From assembly GCA_030015575.1 (NCBI GenBank), contig CM057339.1, positions 695,094,761-695,158,760 of the forward strand: DNA of 64,000 nt, in the 5' to 3' direction. The stretch comes from Agapanthus africanus. Taxonomy: Eukaryota; Streptophyta; Magnoliopsida; Asparagales; Amaryllidaceae. The notes beneath the pieces are model-generated. The model was not told the origin of the DNA. It searched no databases and saw only the letters and a program-made list of their open reading frames with translations. Made by a program: the position numbers and the translations under genes. Positions 34,252-45,955 of the stretch are shown piece by piece (positions within the stretch are counted from its first letter, which is position 1; each line of letters begins with the position of its first letter).

Positions 34252-34432
34252 ACAAACCCATTTTTCTACAGTGTTCTTATCTTTCTATACTTGTTACTCT
34301 GAAGCAACCTGAAAAATTTTTAGAGCCTGTTTAAAATTCGACAGACACTTGTGATATCGATGTCGTTTTTTGGTTCGTTTTGCGTTCGAAATTCATACGA
34401 CTTTGCTAATGAGTTAATTATTGTTTAGCAAG

Positions 34433-34444
34433 GATCTGATACCA
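34433..34444 (-). other. Primer binding site, initiator tRNA-Met type (Cop-3)
   Basis: The minus strand reads TGGTATCAGATC next to the LTR end; a good match to the family's site. Confidence 0.8.
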
Positions 34445-34445
34445 C

Positions 34446-36335
34446 TTTAAGTCGATGTACAACACCCCATGACTTGCGGGGAGGCGGAATAATGAAAAAC
34501 GATCTTGTTTTAGGCGTAAACATCGACTAACCGAGAATCTTTGCATAAACAATAACTAACAAGAAACCATAGAAGAGTTAACTACTATGATAAGTGATTA
34601 TACCTAAAGAACTGAGTCCTTCGTCTTGTCGTTCTCTACGTCCTCTCCGGCCTTCTCTAAGTAGTAGAAGATCCACCCGAGAGCTTAACTACAAGCTTCA
34701 CCTCTAACTTGAGGTAACTAGGTTTCTTAAATCGCTAATCTAAGTAACCTAGGTGATATAGAGAATGGTTAAGGATTAAGTAGTCTACTCTAATCCTTGG
34801 TCTCAACACATGAGAGGGGAGGATTAGGGTTTGAAGAGAGAGAGCTTGAGGAGAGAGAAAGTGAGCAAGAGAATGAGATGAGATAATGATCTATCATAAT
34901 ATATATCAAGCATTATCATTTATCCAATAAAAGAAAATAAAGGATTAATCATCATGCTTAATAAATACAAGAGGGTGATTCATCTCCATGAGTCATTAAG
35001 CATTTATGATGCATTAATGACATGGATGAATCACTCAAATGACTCACTAATCTCATTTAATGCATATGCCAGCTTAACCCCCAAGTCACCATCTTCTAGA
35101 AGCTTCTCGCGCAATTACGAGAACGCCCCTCCTATCCGTGAAAACACGGAAAAACTTTAGACTGTATAAATCCAATAACCGGATACTAGAAACTGGCTTA
35201 AACCAAAGCCGGCTAGTAAAAACTGTCCGGATGTCGTACGTGCGTAAACACACGTATGCGTCCGAACCCTTGTCGTAAAACCATACGACCTCTATATCGT
35301 TTCGCCTGGAGTAGGGAAACTCTATATGTGGGACTCTAGAGACTCGACTACTACGCTGGCAGTGGGTTTAACCACAGGCCGCAAGCGGCACTAGCTTTAC
35401 GTAACGCTCCCCAGGTATATGTCGATAAGAAGGCCGATGAGGAAACCCATCCGAACTCCTACTGAGTCTGATGTGACAATCTCCGTACAGTCCGGTCTAT
35501 TCGTCTAAGACTATCGCATATCGGGCCTAGGGGCGGCAAGCGTCAGTCCCCTAATAGCGGTATAAGTCGTGTCGGAGCGAAGCCCATTACACCCTGAGAA
35601 GCTACTGGAACCTACCATCAAATCTCGCTTGCCCTGGCCAGGGACTTTGCATAATGGCTCTCTGACACAGCGCGATATCAACCCCCAATACCGGGAGAGA
35701 CGAATCCTGTCTAACCGCCACTACCTCCAAGTGCTCGGGACTGCATCCAACTGCTACCTGTTTGCACGACTTCTTTGAGCCGTGGTAGGGTAGCAATCTA
35801 AGAACAGTGGGACACACTCGAGGCGAAGTAGCAGTGTCAAGTCTGCGGACTATGCTGTACTCATGTCACCTGGGAACTGTTAACTGACGACTGGTATAAA
35901 ACCAACCAACAGTTCCCTATGAGTCATGCCCGGTGTACCCGTAACCTAACGAGCACCTGCATACTATCTCCAGTACGACGTACTGACGGCTGTGGGACAG
36001 ACCATCTCCCTAACTGGGATGAGAAGCATACACACTAGTCTACTCTGGAGTATCGATGCCCTGTCTCGATAATCCTATGACTAGGGACCTGAAGAAGGAT
36101 GTGCTTGTAGACTACCCAGCCCCCACTAGTGTGACTGCCATCACAACGCTGGTAGTCAAGCAAGATCCTAAGAGCTCTATAAATACGTATACTCACATAT
36201 TAAGATAGAAAAACCAAGTAGCATACTACCATGTTTAGAAAGACTGTTATATACATGTGAATATCCCAAGCTTCCATTAAGTAATATACAGACTAGTATG
36301 ATACAATAATGGCCCCTAGGGCATATACACTAACA
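34446..36335 (-). repeat. Cop-3 5' LTR
   Basis: Partner of 26510-28401, 1890 bp, ending ACACTAACA at 36335 and followed by the second ACGGT. Confidence 0.9.
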
Positions 36336-36340
36336 ACGGT
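36336..36340. repeat. Target site duplication of Cop-3, right copy
   Basis: ACGGT directly after the LTR; matches 26505-26509. Confidence 0.85.
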
Positions 36341-36444
36341 TTGAACCAAGAAGCTGCGGGGTGAAGCGTGCACACCCCAGGGATACCCTCGGGGGGACCA
36401 ATGGTCAGGCCTACCCCCAAGACCACTACTTGGTGGCTAGTGAC

Positions 36445-36473
36445 CCGGGAGCACCAAGAATTGGTGCTCTCGG
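36445..36473 (+). repeat. GC-rich hairpin cassette, Cop-4 leader
   Basis: CCGGGAGCACCAA and TTGGTGCTCTCGG pair over 13 bp with one G.T, 3-nt loop. It lies in a GC-rich stretch of about 190 bp, about 250 nt from the primer site once Cop-3 is ignored. Confidence 0.65.
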
Positions 36474-37671
36474 GTCTGCCTCCTTTTGGGGGACACCTCG
36501 TGGTGGCCTCCAGGGCTGGGTACCCCCTGAGGCCCCCATTCGACAATAATTCATGTGTCTTCACCTCCATGAAGATTCGGGCGATTTTCGAGTTCGTTTC
36601 GAATCCCGGATTGGCTCAAAACTATCGGTTTTGGAACTTTAGCTCACTGGATTTCCAAGTCTTGGAAAATTGTTTAAGTTTGTCAATTGCGTGCGAAATT
36701 CTAATGTCGTGGTTACTTTACAAGATTTGTGTTGTATATACGTGTTTGGAAACGTCGACTAATTGCTATACGTCGATTAGTCGGGATTGCACATATCTGT
36801 GATGATATTATGTTGGTTTGTGTATATGAACTTGTTGGATCACCGTGGATGAATAGCTAGGGATGTGAGATGAGGGTTTTCATTCTTTCATTCGATGCAA
36901 AATTTGTAAAGTGATGTAATATTATTTTTGCGGGGCACATCCGGGTTGAGGTTGTAGCCACCGTTGTATTATTTCTTTTACTGTTTTTGCTCCTAGGATA
37001 GACCCAAGATGGGGTGCACATACTACCGGGTACTTTGAAGTGCCGAGTGGCCTACTCACTTTGTTGAGGGTGGTTGCTTCACTTCGGGTATTTGGCGGGT
37101 AGTTTGTCGCACCCGTAGGGGTTTAGGGTGGGGTTTGGCTATTCATCACGACTGTGGAATCTGTCATTCATTATAGGCTCAAGCGAAACGTGGAATTCCT
37201 AGTATATCCAATGTGTTCATCTTTGATCTGGAATGTCTATCATTGCGTCTGACGAATGGATATTATTATATATGTATTATATAATAGACGTTGCTTATGT
37301 TTTTCATCCGCGCTAGTCCATCCCCCGCTCTGTCGTTAGTTAAGTAACCTAACTGGTGATGACGGGGCCCGTGGCGAATGCGGATGGCATAAGCGTATGT
37401 TGTATTTTCGTTGTTTTCTGCAATGGTAGGTTAATTGATGGGACTGCATTACATTAATGCTAAGCAAACAATCCAAAGTTGAATCGTTGGAACAAGTTTA
37501 AAACCACTCGGTTTTTTCAAAACAGCAAAACTTTTAAAATGCGGAGCTTAAATCACTCTTTTTAAAAGCTATCAGGTTCCTTCGATTATATCAAGTTCAC
37601 TACGTTCACGGTTTCGCCAAAACCATTCGTAGCTCTCCGTCATTTCAGTTGGATATTCAGTAGTATTCAAG

Positions 37672-37922
37672 CTATGTATTTTGACCTTCGCCAAGGCATA
37701 GTGATTGGTAGCTGCTGAATATTTATCTGTAGCATAGATAGATGCGTTGGTTTGGGACAGTCATACTGCTATTTTGTCCTTCGTCAAGGGTATGTACGAG
37801 TGGGTTCAAATTAACCTGGACAATGACGGGTAGAACTAGACATGTAACTTATGATATGTTGGCCTTCGTCAAGGTCATAAGAGCATGGGGCAAAAATCCA
37901 CATCGGGAGTTTCTAAAGAAAC
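37672..37922 (+). ncRNA. Leader stem-loop array, Cop-4
   Basis: Stems CTATG/CATAG (37672-37676, 37697-37701), CATAC/GTATG (37762-37766, 37790-37794) and CTTATG/CATAAG (37848-37853, 37876-37881), each around CCTTCG(T/C)CAAGG; then GTTTC/GAAAC (37909-37922). Confidence 0.65.
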
Positions 37923-38375
37923 TTAAACTTGCTAGTGTTGCATACTATTTGGATTGTGATAATTTTGGTAGGATTCCTTCAACTTTATCACATGATGATA
38001 TTTGGATCCCGATCTACTGTGAGTATATACTACTCCTCGGGATATTTTTTCACTTAACGATCATTGCTATAAACCGAGTAGGTGTCTAAAAAGGTGTTAG
38101 CGGGGCTACGCCCCCAGGGAAAAGAGGTTATTTAATTAAGGAACTTCGCGAAAGCGTCGTAAAACCTCCCTCGAAGTACCGACATTGGCCTGACTGAACG
38201 GTTAAGCAAGTATTGTACGGTGAGATTAATCCTGGCTAATTCTTATTTTATGGTTTAGGGAAGGATTCGAGAAACAGTGGGAGCCATCCTGTTTAGATAA
38301 ACTAAATACCGATCTAAATTTGCAAGAGCATCATACTAAAGTGTTTCTTCTCTCCACTAATTGTAGCGACGAAAC

Positions 38376-38912
38376 ATGACGAGCCTTAAGTTACTATTAG
38401 ATGAAAATATACTGACAGGGCCAAACTATAAAAATTGGTTCAGGAATGTCAAGATGGCAATTACTTATGTCAAATTGGGCTATGTTATTACTACTAAAGC
38501 CCCCGCCATCCCAGGTCCAGATTCCAGCGTCGCGGATAGGGAAATCCATAAGACCTGGGAAATTGATTGTGCGAAAGCCAAGTGCCTCATGCTGGCCTCT
38601 ATAGACAATGAACACCAGAGGCGGCACGAGAATATGGATCTTGAATCCATATTCCTCCATACCAAGGAATTATATGGAGAGCAATCTCGTATCGCAAGAT
38701 ACGAGACCTCGAAGATGCTATTTCAGGTGAGGTTGGTTGTCAGGTCATCTGTAGGGGAACACGTCCTTAAGATGATCGGATACATTTAGGAGCTCGCGGA
38801 ACTTGGGACCACGTTAGAGAACAAGCTGTATACAGACTTAATTCTCCAGTCCCTTCCATCCACCAACGCCCAGTTTATTTTGAATTTTAATATTCAAGGT
38901 AAAGAAGTTGAA
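38376..38912 (+). pseudogene. gag: Cop-4 gag, N-terminal part
   Basis: Starts MTSLKLLLDENILTGPNYKN ten bases after a polypyrimidine-AG element and follows the Gag of Cop-2 and Cop-3 (KNWFRNVKMAITY, EHQRRHENMDLESIF, LYGEQSRIARYETSK). It is cut at 38912 by the LTR of Tek-1 (flanking bases ttgaa). The rest should lie far to the right of this window. A fossil with at least one break besides the insertion. Confidence 0.8.
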
Positions 38913-39881
38913 TGTCACGACCCGAAATGGCACGCGACTGACACTTGAATTATATGAAGTCTATTGGACCCCATCTAATTCAAGTAAGCCAAAATCCCAG
39001 AATTCTAAACCATTTGAAAAGAGAGAGAAGGAAAAGTTTAGTTTTAATGTAAGTAGTTTAACAACATAAGCTGAAGTATTGCATTTTTTAAAACCTCAAG
39101 TCTGTTCTGAAAATTTCGGCTGAGTTTCCTTTGTAAATATTGGCCCCAAAAAGGTACAACACATGAAATATATATAAATGACGAATAAAAGCATCCCAAA
39201 TCGGGAGATAGCTCTTCTCCAATTGGCGGTCATAACCACGCAACAATATAATATACAACGCCGAAGGGCGAGGATCAAAACTCAGAAGAAAACCAAAGGA
39301 AAACCATAATAATACAACGCGCGACTCTAAGGTCGAAAGAATATACAACTGGTCTTCTAAGTCTATTAATAATACAAGTCTGGTTGATAGAGTTTACTAG
39401 ATACAACTGAATGTAAATAAAATACGACGGTGGTCACGATGCGAGTGAACCCACCTACCAAAGAAATCACCCTGAAGGAAGCAGTGTGCCAGAAAATCCG
39501 CCAAGGAAACCTATACGGTAAAACCTGCAAGAACTATGGCACAACGGGGGTGAGTTGCCAACTCGTGAGTAGAAAACACCACCGAGCAGAAATCGCATGT
39601 ATGACTCAATCCTAGGCCATACAATCATAATATCCTCAATAATATTACCCTGAAACCATCTACACATAAGTGTAATACCAAGTGCTAGTGTCAGTGCCTC
39701 AAGTAGCAACATATCATATATATGTTATATGAATGCATGAAAACAGAATACATCTAAATGAGAAAATTGTTTTCATAAATTAGTGAGATTTCTGTATATA
39801 AAAATCGATGTATCATCAATGAAATCAACATAAAATCCGTGTTATGCATCGACACAAAACATATATCAAAATATCAAATAT

Positions 39882-40000
39882 CTCGGGCTCCGGCTATCCG
39901 GACTGGCCCATATCATATGATCTCAACACCTCAAAGTCTCAATATCTCGGGCTCCGCCTATCCGGACTGGCCCCTGGGCTCCGGCTATTCGGACTGGCCC
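39882..40000. repeat. Short repeats GGGCTCCGGCTATCCGGACTGGCC in Tek-1 LTR
   Basis: Three close copies of CTCCG(G/C)CTAT(C/T)CGGACTGG plus a diverged fourth near 40366. A degraded equivalent lies at 47033-47105 in Tek-3. Confidence 0.6.
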
Positions 40001-40563
40001 AAATCATCAAATCTCACGACTACGTCGGTATCCTCCGGATATCCGCCGCGTCACAAATAACCGGTCGGTAGTGCTCCCCTGCTAGGCTCAACGCCATCAT
40101 CTGCGACCATCTTGCCCCGGGATACCGCACCGGGTCCACCATGCACCCACAGGCGGTTCCTCCTCCTCCTCGAATCGGGTGTATGATATCGTTCAAGAGC
40201 CGAGAAAACTCATGGTGGACATATCTCACATCATATCACGAGAAAACCACATTTCATACTTTTAGAAATGATAATCAGTTTATAAAATCTTTGCGGTTTC
40301 TCAAAATCCAGAAATCTCATGGAAATCCGAAATCTCAAATCACGATGTAAATAAATAATGAATACCGGGCTCTGGAAATTCGGACTGGCCCATAATATCG
40401 CATGGCAAATGAATATATAAATATGCATGCATGTGATATCACAGTAATAAATGCAATGTCTAAGCTATCATATAAATGCAAGCTCACTAGTACCATGTCG
40501 AAACTATCAGCTAACAATTTATACTGATGAAGTAGTATTTTCTAATGTATACGTGACATGGAA

Positions 40564-40629
40564 ATTACCGATGATGATGTGTGTGAGTCGGCAAGCAAGT
40601 GTACGTGGAGCATACACATCATCGGTAAT
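40564..40629. repeat. Hairpin in Tek-1 LTR
   Basis: ATTACCGATGATG (40564-40576) and CATCATCGGTAAT (40617-40629) pair perfectly; 40-nt loop. The homologous place in Tek-3 (47859-47917) pairs with different stem sequence. Confidence 0.65.
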
Positions 40630-41226
40630 GGTGCTGGTGTCCTGACAGCGGGGTTTCATAACAACTACGAGAACACATTCAAGCATGCAATGCGATGCGA
40701 ATAGCAAGAATATACGGGAAATGAATAGTAAACGCAACAATAAAAGATATGCATTTCTATATACGAGTCATACAGTTTTTTGGCTATTGAAATAACACGA
40801 ATCGTGGTTTTTAGAAAATATGGCATGTCTTTAAAATACCCACGATTCGTCAGTTTTGAAAATAAGTATGACTCGAGCCCAGTCTAACATCTACCAAGTA
40901 ACTACAGGACAAAGCTAAGAGACTAATCAAAAGGTTAGGAAAACCACCTAAGTCTGAGTTGATATATGTATATAGTAGTCGGTGATCCCGGCTCAATAGC
41001 ATCACATACGTTAAAATATATAATACTACATTCTCGAATCATGAGTGCGGATCTATCATCATAATTATATCTCGTACGGTAAATCCATTGTACGGCATCC
41101 CAAAATTGGGGTATGGGTCGCCTATCACGTATACCTCAACGTCCATTTGGTATCATTATCATAATATCATGAACAGGGTACTGATCTAAATCTAGTACAT
41201 ACCGATACCATCAGCATATATCCACG

Positions 41227-43858
41227 TTTCACGACCTAAATGTGGCACGTGACCGGCCCTTAAATCACGTGAAATCTAAAGACGTCGACGCGGTTCAAGT
41301 AAGCCGAAACCCGGAATCCAAACCCTTTTTGAAAATATTGGTGGTGAAGTTTAAATAATCATCCGATAAAATAAATTTAAAATTACATATAGATTTAACT
41401 AAGTATGTTGAAAATCATTTATGACGTTTTGAAACTTGACATCACTTCCTTTGTATTTTTATAAAAAAAAAACCGATACAACATAATAAAATAGCATCTC
41501 AACGGATGCTAGTCTCCACGTCCAAACGATGGAGCAACCAACAATCTAAATCAGAAGAAGACTCCAAAGAAACGTATAATATGGATAATATAATGCAAAC
41601 ATGTAAATTAATCTAAACGTAACTGTTGTAATTACTTGCTATGAGCTATACCATTATCTTTAGAGATGATCGAAACTTTAAGTTTGAAAAAAGAAAGCTA
41701 CCCTAGTTTTAAAATAGATATCCGTTTTAGAAACTGGCACGCATCCTGGTATTTTATATAAAAGACAAATGAATCGTAGTTTTTAAAAGAATATAACTCA
41801 CACAAGTATTACATCCTAAAACAGAATATAACCAAACTCTACGAGTCAAAGGATAAATTGGCCGTTATTCGGCATACAAATTTCATCATATCACTGTATC
41901 AGTATCATCTCAAGTCTAGCGTGATCCCTCGTACAAACCCATCAAACCATATCCATATCGTATCACTGTATCTGTATAATCACAAGTATGACTTGACCCC
42001 TCTTACAAATCCACCAAACCATATCCATATCGTATCACTTTATCTCATCTATAACTATGCATGAACTGTATGAAATTGAAGAACATACTAGATGCGATAC
42101 TATATAAATATCTTGAATAAATACTAAACTAACTAGATATCATAACACTATTTATAAGGCTGCGGGAGTGCTATACGCCATCCACCCGACTTCCCTTGTA
42201 GATGTAAATATACTCACCAACTTAGAAGCTCGCTGAATCCACGCTGCTACATCACACACTCCGTCTCGGAATCCTCGAATCGTAGCTATATTCGTATTTA
42301 AATCACATAGAAGTAAATATCATATCGAAAACCAAAACAACAAGCTAAACGCCCGTATGTTAGAACCTACAACACATTTAGCCCAAAAACGTCAATATAA
42401 TTCTGTCGTTAACGTATAAACGTTAACGTTTCAGTTACAACATCAAAATACGAAAACTCCGTATCGTAAATATCTGAATTTTGATAAACCATTTCTAAAA
42501 CGTTCCCAGATTTTTCTGTGTACATATTTAAACAACACAAGCAATACAGAGACTTGTAAAATACCAACTCAAAGCTATAGCAAAAAAACCAACACCAATT
42601 GCCTAGGTAAGGCCGGCGTCACCGGAATTTTTGGGTGGGTCGCCGAATTTTGTGGGGAGTTTGGGGCTCAGGTTTTAAGTGTAGTCTTCTAGTTTGCTCA
42701 TTATACTTTTGGTCTTGTTAGTTTTTCTAGTGATTATTCATATTAATTCCATATTACTTTACAGTGAACTAGATAAAACAAAATCTCAATTTATGATACG
42801 GCACAAACTAGACATGCTACGTATCGTATATAGAATTTTACCCCAATATGATATTAGCGTACAGATTTAACCTACTGAATAATTAACTTACTTAAACAAT
42901 ACCAAATAACCTAGTATAGATATATGGAGCTACCCTAAAATTTCTAACACCTAATTCTCTAGGAAAACCGGCGAGATCGGATTTGTCCTTATTGTCGCCG
43001 GCCAAAATCCGAGCAAAGGGGATCGTCTTCTTATGGGTTATTCTAAGTCCAGATTACAATATAATGGCACTGTTTGGTTGGGTTAATTTCCATCTAATCT
43101 ATAGCATATTCCAGACAGATCCTAAACTTATTAAAATACGATATCCGATATCAAACAAAAACAGAATTGAACTAAGACGGTAAGGTTGAACTTATACCTA
43201 TTGAATAATTCACAAGAGAACACCAGCTCCAGAATCCTATGATGGAATCCTCTAAGGGTTGTAGTGTATTGAGTTTGATGAAAGGTAAACTTGATGAAGG
43301 AAGCCATTGCTCTTTCTTTCTCTTTTAGTATGAACACTTAGGAATTTCTTGGTTTGGGCTGAAGAAGTATAGTGTTCAGTTGAGAGGCTAAGGAATTTAC
43401 TAGGTATTGTGTGGTGTAGAGAATGCATGAAGTGGAGATTAAGAGATGGAGGTGGCATGAGAGGAAGGAGGAGGTATGAGCATGAAAGGGGTGGTATTTT
43501 CATGCAAGAAAGAGGTGGACATATGAAGTGTCATCTAGGATATGCTATGTCATGGTTACAACTTAAGCTTAACATGACCTTACCCTTTTTGCATAACAAC
43601 CCTTAACAAATTCTAATTTGCATAAGGAGCTAACCTTATCACATGACCCCCCATACTATATCATATTACACATGAAGCTTATCTTTTTCACTTAAACCCT
43701 TGAAATTTACTAATGTTATAAACTAAAATTTTAATTTTAATTTGTTTCATATACAACTTATGAAAATTTCCTATTTGGTTTTAATTACTTTTTAAATTAA
43801 CATTTTTTTATTTAATTACTTAAATTTATTTATTTTCTAAAATTTTCAAAATGTTTCA
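41227..43858 (-). repeat. Tek-2 3' LTR (2632 bp)
   Basis: Left end aligned to the TGTCACGACC terminus of Tek-1 and Tek-3; right end TTTCA before ATATTCCCCCCC, matching TTACA before ATCTTTCCCCC in Tek-3. The middle block of short repeats found in Tek-1 and Tek-3 is absent. Confidence 0.65.
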
Positions 43859-45955
43859 ATATTCCCCCCCTAAGAAAATTCGGTCCCCGAATTTAAATTA
43901 AAACTCTTTCTTAAAACATTTTCTCAATCCAATCAACTCATTTCAAAACAATTTCCTGGGGTCAAACTTTAAAACATGAAAATTTCTTGTTATAGCAAGA
44001 CTTCAAGGTCCCATACGAGCTAAAATGCATCACAATGCAACCGTGTGCCCGAAAACTCATAAGATATAATCTTTCATAACTGTAACTCTCGCGGTTGCTA
44101 TGAGAATTACTCTAGTTATGACAAAAAATTGCCAAATACGAAAACTGTTGTGTATCCTAAGTACACACAATCAATGCCATGATCGCAGTGCAATATCAGT
44201 GCACCCGACCAAGCGAAAAACTCTTTTATATAAATCAAATCTATAGCATATCCTATCAAGTGTAAAGCACGAAAACAAAATCAACCCTAATATGTTTGCA
44301 CGTAAGTCTCAAACCACACTTCACGGTGTGCACGAAAACAAAACAGCGCTAAGTGCAACAGGCGTGCACGAAACGATAACCACCGCATCCGATGTGCATG
44401 GAATAAAAGTAAACAAAATAATACCAAGTGCATCGGGGTGCACAAAACTAAAATCAAATGCAAGTGCATCAGGGTGCACAATTAAATCTCAAGTGTATCA
44501 GAGTGCAAAAATCAAAACGGCAACTAGTGTGCACGAACTCAAACCAAGTATACCTAGAATATATATCTAAAATCTTTTAATTATGTGCATCTGATGTGCA
44601 CGGAAATTCAGTATAGTGCATCCGGTGTACACAACACTCCAATCGAGTGCAGTCACCTCGCTCTAAAATCTCAACAAGTGCGCCTGGTGTGCAGAAAGCA
44701 TAAGTCAAAGTGAAATTACTGTACATAAAAATCTCATCAAGTGCACCTGGTGTGCACAAAACATAAATTGATCCTAAAATCCTTAAAATACATATATCAA
44801 AATCACGGACATCGAGTTGTCCTTTCCCCAACATTGAAAACGAAAGTTTTAGATTATAAAAACGTAAATCGAACTCAAAGGACATCAAAGCATATCCTCT
44901 TCAATGTCGGAAGGTGTTTACACCACCGGAATTAGCATAGAAAGAATTATTACTTGCCGTCTTCCATGTTCTAACGTCTCCTGTCTCTGAATTCTGGTTT
45001 TTCTTGCAGATCTCTAATATCATAGCTTCTTGATGCGATCGTTCGGTGAGGAGCAACAACACCATTCGTCTTATTGCGGATACATCCCATCACACCTTCT
45101 TGACCAGTAGTCCAGTCTCTTATAATGTAACAGGTTGATAACAGAAATCTCTGTTCTCGGCTTATGTGCTAAGAACTAATCCTAGTCCAATCTTATTTAT
45201 TATAAACTCCTGGGAGAGAATCTATCAAGTCTCCTGCTAAAATTTTTTATCCAGCCTGCTCGGAACTAGCACTCATTTCTTAACCTATTTTCCCTTTAAT
45301 AAGCATTGTCATTCCATTTTGATTTCCTCCTGAAAGTGTAGTCGTACGCGTCATAAAATCTTCAATATCCACTGTGTAGAATAACTGTCCTCTGAAACTT
45401 CGCACCAATCTCCTGTCCCGTAAATCCCCTATATCAATCACTTAAGGATCGTATCTGCATAGTTACGCGAATTGCAAACATACTTGGTTATGACCAAACT
45501 CGGAGTCTTACAAACTCGGAAACACGAATCCGTCATCTCTGATACTATGTAGAAGAATCTAGCTAATCTCACCTTCGAAGACTCGTCCTAAATTCGTCGG
45601 AGGAAAAAGTACTGCACGATCTCTTTCTCGAACGACTTGCATCTGGTCTAAGCAAGATCCATCTGTAGAAGTACATCACTTTCACCGATTTCTTATCAGA
45701 GCGCCATAATAGATTAAAAGTCCTAACCATTCCACATCTGTTCGGCTATGAATCCTTCTGATCCATTTACACTTGTAAACATCGTCTACTTTTAACTTCA
45801 TGAACTCTGGAAGCAACATCTCAATAACTTCAGCAGTGATTGGTACCTCTATCTGAACAGTACGCGACACCATGATCATCGAAGAGGAGAAAACATCATG
45901 CCTCAAGTCCGGCTAATCTTCATCAATGATTCTACCATCTGGTGCAGATCCCGAA
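43859..45955 (-). other. Tek-2 interior, non-coding
   Basis: A/T-rich. Beside the tract the minus strand reads ...LNSGTEFS..., like the chromovirus C-terminus of Tek-3. From 44287 to 44775 there is an irregular GTGCAC-rich repeat; 45000-45955 shows nothing I recognise on either strand. Confidence 0.5.
44287..44775. repeat. Irregular GTGCAC repeat array
   Basis: About ten copies of a motif like AAGTGCATC.GGTGTGCACAAAA with spacers of uneven length. Each copy holds one or two GTGCAC palindromes or one-base variants. Confidence 0.6.

Larger units (their letters stand above)
32369..34432 (-). other. Cop-3 leader, complete
   Basis: Leader of about 2 kb with every module of the family: GC-rich hairpin cassette (34174-34251), CGTTAG/CTAACG hairpin (33394-33414), stem-loop array (32859-33070), ATTTC/GAAAT hairpin (32812-32831), the module shared with Gyp-C (about 32565-32670) with a GGGG/CCCC hairpin, and the polypyrimidine-AG element (32369-32395). 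Confidence 0.75.
26510..36335 (-). mobile_element. Cop-3: structurally complete Angela-type Copia element
   Basis: The only element in the window with two LTRs (26510-28401 and 34446-36335; 1892 and 1890 bp), primer site, leader, gag-pol, polypurine tract and a 5-bp target duplication (ACGGT). Coding region broken, about five or six interruptions. By eye the LTRs differ at roughly 2.5-3% of positions, which at an assumed 1.3e-8 substitutions per site per year is about 1 million years. It sits in the leader of Cop-4. Confidence 0.9.
36341..38375 (+). other. Cop-4 leader, main part
   Basis: Continues the leader begun at 26368. Contains a GC-rich stretch (about 36350-36540) with a strong hairpin, a block like other leaders from 36900, CGTTAG hairpin (37334-37353), stem-loop array (37672-37881), GTTTC/GAAAC hairpin (37909-37922), the module shared with Gyp-C (about 38085-38180) and a polypyrimidine-AG element (38341-38366). 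Open frames here are chance frames. Confidence 0.75.
24105..38912 (+). mobile_element. Cop-4: plus-strand Copia unit, split by Cop-3 and cut by Tek-1
   Basis: Pieces in order: pol tail (24105-24303), LTR (24318-26367), primer site and leader start (26368-26509), [Cop-3 inserted], rest of leader (36336-38375) and gag start (38376-38912), which is cut by Tek-1. A polypurine tract to the left and a primer site to the right of one LTR means internal-LTR-internal, as left by recombination between the LTRs of two neighbouring elements. Broken. Confidence 0.7.
38913..41226 (-). repeat. Tek-1: Tekay-type chromovirus LTR, partial
   Basis: Plus-strand left end TGTCACGACCCGAAATGG, the reverse of a Tekay LTR terminus GGGTCGTGACA, joined directly to Cop-4 gag. 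Collinear with the Tek-3 LTR (CCTTTGTAAATATTGGCCCC near 39130; the GGGCTCCGGCTATCCGGACTGG block; CATGGTGGACAT near 40210). Cut at 41226 by Tek-2. Carries a 13-bp perfect inverted repeat (40564-40629). Confidence 0.75.
41227..45955 (-). mobile_element. Tek-2: chromovirus-related element, LTR and 3' interior
   Basis: Minus-strand element inserted in the Tek-1 LTR and cut at 45955 by Tek-3. 3' LTR 41227-43858 (plus-strand left end TTTCACGACCTAAATG; shorter than that of Tek-3), polypurine tract about 43859-43872 (minus AGGGGGGGAATAT), then 2.1 kb of interior. The interior shows only a chromovirus-like C-terminal remnant beside the tract and none of the integrase expected by comparison with Tek-3. 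Old and broken, or a non-autonomous derivative. Confidence 0.6.

Noticed and set aside
36368-36802. A 144-codon frame in the Cop-4 leader
   Set aside because: It lies across the GC-rich stretch and the leader, has no recognisable domain, and no counterpart in other leaders.
37742-38089. A 115-codon frame in the Cop-4 leader
   Set aside because: It overlaps the paired stem-loop array and is not kept in the homologous leaders.
44287-44775. CRISPR-like repeat-spacer array
   Set aside because: Units are irregular and diverged, spacers are uneven, and the setting is a plant retroelement.
45682-45906. A 74-codon minus-strand frame in the Tek-2 interior
   Set aside because: No recognisable motif; short, and the surrounding sequence is non-coding.
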